Source: Croceivirga sp.
GTDB lineage: Bacteria > Bacteroidota > Bacteroidia > Flavobacteriales > Flavobacteriaceae
Assembly: GCA_028284285.1 (NCBI GenBank)
Contig: JANQSA010000048.1
Location: 228,041 to 292,040, forward strand
Length of the DNA stretch: 64,000 nt
Reading direction: 5' to 3'
Position 1 is the first letter of the stretch; each line of letters starts with the position of its first letter. A program made the position numbers and the translations under genes. Positions 52,013 to 63,100 of the stretch are shown here, piece by piece. A model generated the notes under the pieces. The model was not told where the DNA came from, searched no databases, and saw only the letters and a program-made list of their open reading frames with translations.

Positions 52013-54100
52013 ATGCAAAAGTATAGCTATTATATCATCTTATTTTTTCTGGTCTTTAGCCGGTTTACACTAACCGCCCAAGAGGAAGTGGCCCCCTTTG
52101 TGGCCTACGATGTTCCGGCTCAAAACCTTTTAAAATTCAATAGGTTTTTGTTGAACCCTACTTTTTCAACAGTTAGAGAAGATAAATCCTACATCAACCT
52201 ATTTCATAGAAACCAATCGGTTTCTTTTGATGATAACAATCAGACGTACTTTTTGAGTTATAGTGGTAGAGTAGGAGATCGCAGTGGAGTAGGGGTGAGC
52301 TTGTATACCCAAAGGGAAGGTTTAATAGACAACTTCGGATTACTCGCTAACTACGCTTATGGGGTTCGCCTTAGCGAAAATAGTAATTTCACCTTTGGGG
52401 CGAACTTCTCGTATTACAACAGCGGATTTAACCAGGATCGTGCCAACCCGATAGAAGAAGATCCACTCCTTAACAGTCTCGACAATAGTGCTTTAATCAC
52501 ATTTCAACCCGGATTTAATCTTTCATTTGGGGCATTTGATGTTGGAGCATTTGCTGAAAATCTATTTGACTACAATCTAAAGACCAGTGAATCTATCACT
52601 GATTTCAATGAAAAAACCTACACCGGGCATTTGCAATATACCCATCAGTTTAAAAATGCCACGGGAATCCTGGAAAGTGGTCGTTTAATGCCCTTAGCCC
52701 GTGTGAGTAGTGTGGCCGGAGAGGATGTTGTTCTGGGGGGTAGTTTAATTCTTGACTTACCCAAACTAGGGTGGCTGCAAGCGGGATATGACGATTTCTA
52801 CGGTGCCGCCGCAGGAATAGGTTTTAACCTAAACAGGCGTATTTCTCTGGGGTATACGGTAGAGAAAGGGTTATCCAACAACTTTGAAGATTTTGGTGTT
52901 AACCATGAGATCTCTTTGGCGTATTCGTTTACCCCGAATCTTACTGAAGATCGCGTAATGCTTGAAAAAGACAATGAAGATTTGGTGAGTAATGATGAGG
53001 AAGACACCCCGATTGAAGAGCTCTCATTATCCGAAAAAGACCTAAAAATCTCCGAATTAGAGCAAAAACTCGCAGAAAACGATGCCATATTGGATGAACT
53101 ATTACTACGACAGGATTCTATAGAGCGCCATCGGGAAAATGACCTGGAAAGAAGGTTTGCCATGGTAATGAAAATGGTACGTAGCGCAACGCAAGAACAA
53201 GATCCTGAAATGGAACAGAAGGCACGGGATCTCTACTTTGCCAATATGGACAGTGTGGATATGTTGGCATCTACCGGTACTAAAAAACCGATAGCTAACG
53301 ACGGCCTTAGCAACACTACCGCTACTAAAGAAGTCATTCAGCTTACTACACAAAAGCAGACCCTCAACCCGGTAAACACCCGAAAGCGGCCCGTGGTACA
53401 AAACCAACCCAATGCAAAAGATGCCGTTCGGTATAAAAAGTCTTCAAACAAATTAAAGTCCTTCAGTATTTCCAATATTGAAAGTGGTCATTATCTGATT
53501 GCCAACGTCTACCGGGGCACCCAATACATGAATAAGTTCATAGAAGACCTCAGGGAACAAGGTATTGAGGCAGATTACTTTACCAATCCCCGCAACGGCT
53601 TGAACTATGTGTACCTTAAAAGCTTTGACGCCAAAGAAGATGCTGTTGCAGCATACAGATCCGGTCTTAACGGTACCTACAGCGGCGACACCTGGGTAAT
53701 GAAAGTAAAGGGCACCAAAGATTACAGTAATCTGGCCAGTAACTCCGGGAACAAGGTGAACTACGATGATTCCGTTTTACAGAAAAATGTTAGACGAACT
53801 CCTCAGGAAAAAGTGGCTATAAGTTACAAAACCATAGATGCCAATGGTATCGCATCCGGCTTTTATATTATCGCTAATGTATTTGAAAATCCAGCCAACG
53901 CTAATCGATTTGTGCGGTTCTTAAATGCTAAAGGATTAAGTGCCAGCTACTTTATAAATCCCGAAAATAAATACCGTTATGTCTATTTAAAGAAGCATGA
54001 CGATTGGACCAACGCCTTAACCTCTTACTACTCCAAACTAAATAACGCCTACCACGATCCCATTTGGATCATGCGCGTAAAACCAAACCAAACTAGTTAG
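52013..54100 (+). CDS. PorP/SprF family outer membrane protein with a C-terminal coiled coil and two SPOR-like domains
   Basis: A 695-residue protein. After a signal peptide (MQKYSYYIILFFLVFSRFTLTAQ) comes a PorP/SprF beta-barrel, residues about 30-310 (FLLNPTFSTVREDKSYINLF; GVGVSLYTQREGLIDNFGLL; LSLGYTVEKGLSN-type strands), then an acidic linker and coiled coil at about 310-410. Two similar segments close the protein: about 490-565 (SGHYLIANVYRGTQYMNKFI) and 615-691 (SGFYIIANVFENPANANRFV), each ending WVMKVKG or WIMRVKP. They look like tandem SPOR peptidoglycan-binding repeats. PorP/SprF proteins pair with T9SS adhesins and help secrete or anchor them. The stop touches the next gene's ATG. 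Confidence 0.88.
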   Translation: MQKYSYYIILFFLVFSRFTLTAQEEVAPFVAYDVPAQNLLKFNRFLLNPTFSTVREDKSYINLFHRNQSVSFDDNNQTYFLSYSGRVGDRSGVGVSLYTQREGLIDNFGLLANYAYGVRLSENSNFTFGANFSYYNSGFNQDRANPIEEDPLLNSLDNSALITFQPGFNLSFGAFDVGAFAENLFDYNLKTSESITDFNEKTYTGHLQYTHQFKNATGILESGRLMPLARVSSVAGEDVVLGGSLILDLPKLGWLQAGYDDFYGAAAGIGFNLNRRISLGYTVEKGLSNNFEDFGVNHEISLAYSFTPNLTEDRVMLEKDNEDLVSNDEEDTPIEELSLSEKDLKISELEQKLAENDAILDELLLRQDSIERHRENDLERRFAMVMKMVRSATQEQDPEMEQKARDLYFANMDSVDMLASTGTKKPIANDGLSNTTATKEVIQLTTQKQTLNPVNTRKRPVVQNQPNAKDAVRYKKSSNKLKSFSISNIESGHYLIANVYRGTQYMNKFIEDLREQGIEADYFTNPRNGLNYVYLKSFDAKEDAVAAYRSGLNGTYSGDTWVMKVKGTKDYSNLASNSGNKVNYDDSVLQKNVRRTPQEKVAISYKTIDANGIASGFYIIANVFENPANANRFVRFLNAKGLSASYFINPENKYRYVYLKKHDDWTNALTSYYSKLNNAYHDPIWIMRVKPNQTS

Positions 54101-57100
54101 ATGAAACTTCGGAAAACCACCTATTTTCTATCCCTACTATTTGTTTTATTTGCGATAACCTTAAATGCCCAGGTGGAGGTCCCTTTTACCCCCAGGCTGG
54201 ATAACTCCTACATTAATATAAAGGGGGATTATACTTTTTTGTCAAATGGAATTCTTAATAGGGTAGATTCGAGCAACTCAGCTAATGATCCCTTTAACGG
54301 AACCTCCAATAATAATGGGTTTCATCGGGATTATATCGATATTGATGGGGATCCATCTACCTTTAGTTCCAGTAGCTCCACGTTAACCTTACCGTTCTGT
54401 TCCAGGATTTATTATGCCGGACTGTACTGGTCGGCCAACTATCAGCAAGAAGTACTAAACAACTCGCAGATACCCACTTTGCCAGCCAATGATACGCAGC
54501 GCCTCGATTTTACTGCTATAAAATTTCGAGTTCCCGGAGGGACCTATGTAGACCTTACTGCTGATAATAACCCGGATCCCGTTGGGGAAGAGGACGATAT
54601 CATCTATGACAACGTTAACTTTAAGGACTCTCCCTACACCTGTTATAAGAACGTCACCAATTTGCTCCAGGCCTTGCCGGATGCCAGTGGTGAGTATTTT
54701 GTAGGAAACATCCGCGCGACCCGGGGAAGAAGCGTCGGTGGTGCAGGAGGTTGGACATTGGTAATTATTTATGAAAATCCAACCTTATCCGGGAAATATA
54801 TTTCCGTTTTTGACGGTTATGCAGGGGTATCCGGTAGTTCTAGCGCCGATATTACGGTTTCCGGATTCAACTCCATCCCGGTGGGTCCGGTAAGAGCCCG
54901 ACTTGGAGCCAGTGTTGTAGAAGGGGATAGAAGCATTTCCGGAGATGCGTTCCGTATAGAAACGCCATTAAATCCCGGTTTTACCAATCTTTCCAATGGA
55001 GCAAATCCTGCCAACAACTTTTTCAATTCCAATATTACCATTGATGGCGCCGATGTTACTACCCGAAATATAGCCAGTACCAACACCCTTGGTTTTGATT
55101 CCGATATTTTTGAAATAAACAATCCCGCCAACAGTATTATTGCTAATGGAGAAACCGATGCGACATTGCGATTATTCACCCAGGGAGATGCCTTTGGCGC
55201 TTTCCTTGTGACCTTTGGGATAGAGATCATTGAGCCCAATATTGTTCTGGAGAAAAAGGTAGAGGATATCGGAGGAAATGATATCACCGGGGCAGGAGTG
55301 AATTTGGGTCAATATCTGGATTATGTATTATCCTTTGTAAATACCGGAAATGACGACGCCACGGGGATAGATCCAATGAGTAGCAATCCCTATGAACGGT
55401 ACTATACCATTAGGGACGTGCTTCCAACAAATACCACTTTAGACGAATTAAACATTACTGTCCCTACAGGAGTGCAGTACACCTTTGATGCTGCTAATAA
55501 CGAAATCCTTTTTGCCGTTCCCGATAATCTTGTTGAGGTAGGGGACCCCATATCCGAAATACGGATGCGGGTACAAGTGGCTGAAAACTGTTTTGATTTT
55601 GTAGATGCCTGTACCGATCTTATTGAAAACCAGGCCTTTTCAACGTATCGCGGGGTAATATTCACCGATGTAATTACCGATGATCCCAGTGTGTCCGATT
55701 TTGACGACTGTGGCTTCACCACACCAGGAGCCACCAACTTTCTACTGGATGACCTGGAAAATTGCAATTATTCAAGAACAGTACAACTTTGCGGTGAAAA
55801 CGTATTGCTGGATGCCGGGGATAACTTTGATGCCTATACCTGGTACAGGGATGAAAACAGCAACGGAGAAATTGATGCCGGGGACACGGTAATTAATGAT
55901 GGTGATCCCGATGGTGACCCCAGTACACAATTGGTGGACGAGGTTGGAACTTATATCGTGGATAAAGATGTTGCTGATCCTTGTAAAGGATTCCAGGAAG
56001 TGATTATCGTGGAACTCATTGGGGCTACCCAAACTAACCCGATCACTGCTTTGATCAACGATACTACCAATACTGTTGAAGGTGAGATAGTGGTTTGTCC
56101 GAATGACGGGAACGAACTCCCACAGATATTTTTATGTGGTTTGAATGATACCGAATTGGTGCAGGTTAATATCCCTGATGCCGATAGTATTGAATGGGAA
56201 CAATTGGATGAAGCCAGTTGTCCGGCGGCAACTCAGGATTGTGCGAATCGGGATAACAGTTGTACCTGGAATAATGTGGCTAGTGGAAACGATTTCCTGG
56301 CTTCGGATGCAGGACAATACCGTTTGGTGATCAACTATCAAAACGGATGTTTTAGCCGTTTTTATTTCAATATTTTTAAAAATCCTCTTGATCCTCAGTT
56401 CAACACCAGTGATATTGTCTGTGACACCCCGGGAAATATTACTGTGACCAATATGCCGGTTGATTACGAATTTCAACTTGTTGATGCTACCAATGACAAT
56501 ATCATTACTGCTTACAATTCGAATCCGAGTTTTGATATTGCTACCAACGGTGCATACCGCGTGGAAATGCGGCAACAAGGTGTAACCGACGGTTGTGTAT
56601 TCATTCTGGATAATATCGGTATTCTGCGAAGGGATTTTCAAGTAGATATTGCCACAAAGGATACGGATTGTAATGGGTTAGGGGAGATCTCCATCTCCGT
56701 CCTGGACGTGAATCCACAGTATTATTATGAAATTTCCCAGGGAGGTACCCCTGTGGATACTTTTGGCCCGTCCGATGATAATAACTACACTTTTGAAAAC
56801 CTTAATGACGGGGTGTATGACATCCTGGTAACCACAGACGACGGTTGTAATTACACCGGCCAGGTTACCATAAATGATGTAACCGACTTAGCGGTAAATG
56901 CAGTAACCACAAAAGCAATAGACTGTACCGAAGGAATTATTACCGTAACCGGGTCAGGTGGTTTCCCCAACCCGGACTATGTTTATGCTATTTGGAGCTA
57001 CAACGGGACCGATCTCTATCCGGATGTGGGGAGTATCCCTGGTAGCGCCTACCAAATTGGAAATGATTTTCTTTTTACCGATACGGAAGCAGGGGTATAT

Positions 57101-60100
57101 GAGTTTATTGTAGTAGATGGGAACAATTGTACCGCCATTTCCAATCCGGCAACTATTGAAGTAGCTCCGGTTGCCGAATACACTACCTCGCAGACCGATG
57201 AAACCTGTTTTGGTATTGCAGATGGTACCTTTACCGTAAATGTAACCAACAGTAACGGCTATTCATTGTCCTATGAATTGACCTATCCTGATACCTCAAC
57301 GGCAAACAATACCTCGGGCGCTTTTACCGGTTTACCGCAAGGAGATTACACCTTAACTATTACCCAAACCCAGGGCGCAGTTTCCTGTCCTTATATCGAG
57401 ACGTTCACCATTGGGGGTCCGGCCGATCTTCCTTCCGGAGATGCGGTATTAATTCAGGACTATACCTGTTTGCAGCAAGCCACTATAGAAGTACAAAATG
57501 TTACCGGCGGAACAGCTCCCTATGAATACAGTATTGATGGCGTAAATTTTGTTAGCGGTGTTGGGGCTCAGACCTTTACCAACCTGACGGATGGCACCTA
57601 TATCATCACTATTCGGGACGATAACGGTTGTACGTTTACCACCGACGCAAACCCAGTGATCATTGATCCTTTGGTACCGCCTAGCGATCTGAGCTTCACG
57701 GCTACTGCTCCTAATTGTCCCGCCAATACTTCTGATGTAACGGTAACCGTAACAGACGGAGAAGCGCCCTACGTTTTTGAAATTATAGCACCCTCGGCTA
57801 TTGCCGCTACATCCATCACAGGAAATTCGGCAGACTTCAATGGCTTGGCTCCCGACACCTACATCTTCCAGGTAACGGATAATAAAGGGTGCGTATATGA
57901 CGAATCGTTTACGATCGATCCGATTACCCCTATTAGCGTTGTAGGATCACTGGTGAGCAATGTGTCTTGCTTCAATGGCACGGACGGAGCGATTGAATTT
58001 ACCGTTTCAGGATTCAGCACAGATTACGATTACGAGATTACCGGTCCGACCACCTTCATCGGGAACAACGAAACCGCTCTGACGCAACCCTTCCCCGGAT
58101 TAAGTGTGGGAACCTATACTATTGAGGTAACTGATAATACCACCAATTGTACCGATACGGCCTCAGTAATTGTTGAAGGCCCTGCCTCGACCTTATTGGC
58201 TACTGCCACCGTTACGCAACCCACTTGTCCTGTACCGGGCGCTGTACTCATTGCGGCCACTGACGGTTGGGGCGGCTACACTTATGAAATCACAGCCGGC
58301 CCAATTGGATTTACACCTCCAGCAGCACAGAACAACGGCCTTTTTAATAACCTAACCCTAGGCGGGCAATACACCTTCAGGGTTACGGATCTTAATGGTT
58401 GCGAGTTTACGGACACCTTTGATATTATCGAAGCTGTTGCCCCCGTTCTGGACATTGTGCCTAACGATTTTTGTTACGACAACGCTGTTGGCCTTACCCT
58501 AACGGCAAATGTAACCTCAGGGGGGGATGGTAATTTTGAATATCGTTTAAACGGCGGAGTATACGATACCAACAATGTCTTTACCGGGCTTGGGCCGGGC
58601 ACTTACACCATAGATGTTCGCGATGGCAATGATTGCAACGGTACGGCATCTATTACAATCCATCCGGAACTTACAGTAGCAGGTTCTGCCCCAAATATCA
58701 CTGCTTGTGGTACGGATACTGATATCGATATTTCAGCAGCCGGCGGGGATGGGAATTATGTGTTTGCTGTAGTTGGGGATGGTGTAGCCCCTGCTCCGGG
58801 CGATTTTGGCACCACCAATCCCATAACTGTTACCGGTACCGGTGATTATGATGTCTATGTTCGCGATAACGATGGGAATTCGGGATACTGTGAAGCTACA
58901 TTCGACATTACGATCGTTCAGGATGCCCCTTTAGCGATAAATATATCCAATACTCCCGTTCTTTGTAGCGGGGAAGCCCAGGCGACAATTACCGTAGTTG
59001 CTTCCGGGGGTGAAGGCCCTTATGAATACAGTATCGATAATGGTGCCTCCTATCAGCCTTCCGATAGCTTTGTCAATCAACCTGCTGGGAGCTACACCAT
59101 CCGTGTACGAGATGTCAATAACTGTGCTATCACTGAGGTCTATACGGTTACGGAACCGCTAACCTTATCCGCCTCTGCTGCTGTAACCCAATTGGCGGAA
59201 TGTAACCCGGGACTTGGGGCAGAGGTTAGAATTACCAATGTATTGGGAGGAACTTCGCCATACGAATATAGTTTTGACGGAGGTTCCATTTATGATGCCA
59301 GTGCAGTAGAATTCCTACTACCAGGAACGCATACCGTTTACGTCAGAGATGCCAACAACTGTACCTTCCCTATGACCGTTACCGTTGATCCTGAACCCAC
59401 ACCCCCCAACGTTGCCGTAAGCGTAGACTACAACTGTGAAGGGGACGGAGTAATTACCCTGACTCCCGATAGTTCGGATTTTGACTATACCTATGACCTG
59501 GATGGAGTTCCAAATAGCCCTCCTACTTCCAATGTGTTTACGGAGGGGCCAGGCAACTATACCGTTACTGTGAATTACATTAGTAACACCTCCCCTGCAG
59601 TAAGCACTTTATTGACAGAGGATTTTGGACAGGGTGTCAATACATCTATTTCCGAAATTGACCCGGTTTACTGTTACGATTCTCAAGATGGAACACCGAA
59701 TTCATGCGGCTGGGGTGCAAGTAATAGAATTCAGGATGGTGAATATTCGGTAACCCAGGAAATTATTAATCCCTATTCTCCTTGGAGAAGCCCTAATGAC
59801 CACACCGGTAACCCAAATGGCAGGTTTTTGGCTATAAATGTGGGAGGTGTTGCAGGCCCCAATGGAATTGTATATGCTAAACGAAATGTTGAGATCATTC
59901 CAAACAGGCCTATTACAGTTGCCTTGGAAGCCTTTAACCTATTAAGAGGAGACATTGGAAACACTCAGGATGATCCTAATTTGGATATTCAACTTGTTGA
60001 CCCAACTACATTAGCAGTAATTGCAAGTACCACCACGGGAAATGTTCCCAAAAACATGAATGATGATGACTGGTATAACTACACGGTTAGTTTAAATCCG

Positions 60101-63100
60101 GGAGGTTTGACAAACATTGATATTGTAATTAGAACGCTAAATGGTGCCACCAGTGGTAACGACGTGGCTATTGATGATATACAAGCCTTCCAAATACCTG
60201 AGGTTTGTCCATCAAGTATTGCGGTTAATGTTCAGGTTGATTCAGGCAATGCTTTCGAGGCCAGCATTACTGCTTTTTCCAATATCAGCTGTAACGCTGG
60301 CACTGATGGAAGCATCTCGTTTGAAGTGGAAAATTTTGGGGCCGGTGGGTTTGAATACAGTCTTGATGGTTTTGCCACGACCTTAGGAAGCTCAAGTACT
60401 TCTCCGATAACGATAAATACCTTAAGTGCAGGTAATTATACCTTGACTATCAGGGATGTGGACGATCCCATTGCGGGCTGTACCGTAGTCCTTAACCAAA
60501 CCTTGACGGCACCTTTGGTGGTTACGCCAACCGCTACTGTTACCGCTGCAGCCACTTGTACCGATGGCGGGGTTATCACAGCATCCGCTATGGACGGTAC
60601 CCCAGGTTATCTATTTCAGTTAGAAGACACAGGCGGTACCCCAATTGCAGGCTATGATTTTGCTACAAACGGCGGTAATACTGTATTTGGCGGACTAGCG
60701 CCTGCCGATTATGTGGTTCGGGTCCAAGATGCCAATTCTTGTGAAAATACAGTGGCAATAACCGTTGATCCTCCTGAGAATATTGCCTTTACGGTAACCC
60801 CAACCACCTGTTTTTCCAGTACCAATTCCGGTGCTTTACAAATTGATGTTACGGCTGGAAACGGAAACTACCAGTTTAGTATTGACGGAGGCCCCTGGAT
60901 GACCCCAGCCCCTGCTACAGCGACAACCTATACTTTTAACAACCTGGCCGCTGCTACGTACACGGTGAATGTAAGGGATCAGTTTGGGTGCGCCGGTACG
61001 GCAGTACCCGTAACCATTCATCCACAACCAAGTGCCCTGCTAACAGCTGATCTGACCTGTTTAGCCGATGCTTCCATTACCCTAACACCCGATGATGCCC
61101 TTGGGACATTTAGTTACGAATGGTCCAGCGATGGCGGCACAACCTTTTTTACTACCGGTTTTTCAGGAGCCAATGGCAACATCTTTACCACCAATACTGC
61201 CGGCACCTATATTTTCCGGGTAACCGATACTTCATATCCTGCCGCCTGTGCGGAAACCACCAATACGGTTATTGTTACCCCTAATGAGACGCCAGTCATA
61301 GATTCGGTAACACCAACGCATGTCATATGCAACGGCGATACCAATGGTTCCCTGGATGTTACCATAGATACTACGGTAGGTCTTCCTCCCTATGTAATTG
61401 AAGTCTTTGAAACCAACACCTCAACGAATTACGGAACACAAACCGCTGGACTACCCGCCGGGGACTATTCGGTATCTATCACAGATGCTAAAGGATGTGT
61501 ATCTAATCCCTTCCTGGTGAGTATCAGCCAACCTGATGCTATAGCGTATACTATAAACTTACAACCTATCACCTGTGATCCCATGGCAGGTGGAACTAAT
61601 CCTGGTTCTATAACCGTGGAAAATGTTGCAGGCGGCACACCGGAATTTACCTATCATCTTACAGGAAACAATGGTTATTCGGCAACTTATAACACCACGG
61701 CTGGTGGAGAGGACCATACCTTTGCTATTTTGGAATTTGGTATTTACGAGGTAGATGTAATAGATGCCAATGGCTGTAGTCTGCTCACCACCAATATCAT
61801 TGCCTCTCCTCCCAATGATCTGGACATTGATGTTTCTACTATCACTGCTTCCTGTGCAGCTGGCGGAACCGCAATTGTAACCGTTTCTTCCACGGTAGGA
61901 AGTGGCGATTACCAGTTTGCTATACTAGAGACATTCTCCGCTCCCTATTCCACATCCTATGTGGGGCCGGATGTCCCAATGGGAGATACGGCTACATTTA
62001 CCGGATTAACCCCTGGAATTACCTATACCTTTGTAGTCTATGACAATGTGACGAACTGTTATTATTTTGAAGAAGCAGCTACTCCGATAAACTCTCCTTC
62101 TGCAATGACCACTACTTTAGATGTGGTCACCAATATCAGCTGCACGGGAGCCGCTGACGGAAATGTTACGTTCACCTTTGATGGATTTGATGCCTTAGCT
62201 ACGGATGTTTCTTACGAGATTTTCAACGCGCAATCCAATACCACCACAACTATTACCGGAACTGCCGTTGTTAACCCTCCTGCCGGACCAATTACAATTT
62301 CAAACCTGGGTCCCCTGGATCAAGGAGTGTATTACATACTGCTTCGTGAGATAGGAGGGCCATTTGACGGTTGTAGTGTAAGTACACCAGATTTTACAAT
62401 TATGCAGTCTACAAATCTATTACAGGTAGCTGCTGCTTCCCCAGTAAATGATAATTGTAATACCAATGCCGGATTGATTACGGCAACAGCACAATTTGGT
62501 ACTCCTCCTTATGAATTTCAATATCTGCTGAACACAGATCCTGCCCCTACTGCAGCCTCTGCCGGATGGATCTCCGATGCCTCTGCTAATGTAGAATCCG
62601 GGGACTATATTATCTATGTAAAAGATGCTAACGACTGTATTCAAAACGACGCCGTAACGGTTGACGAAGACCCAAGTCCGGAGTTCACTTTAGCGGTAGT
62701 GGATGAATGTGTTGCGGAAGGGCAATTTGAAGTGCTAATGACACTCACAAATCCCGGTGTCGCTCTACCTCCTTTCACACTGAGTATCAATGGGGGACCA
62801 AGTCAAAGTATCACCTTTAACGGCTCCAACCAATATACCGTTACCGGATTAAGTTCCGGAGCGGGACAAAGCCTCGTCCTATCGGATATTAACGGTTGTA
62901 CGGATACCGAAAGCTTTAGCATTGTACCTCCCCTACAATTTAATGCTACCCTGACTACTTTACTGGATTGTGAGCCTGCCCCAGCCAATAATGCTGAGAT
63001 CACTATAAATGTGACTTCCGGATCGGGTAACTATGATTACGAGATAGATGGTCCCGGTGCTGTGGATCAGACAAGAACAGCCATGGGCGGCGCGTCGATA

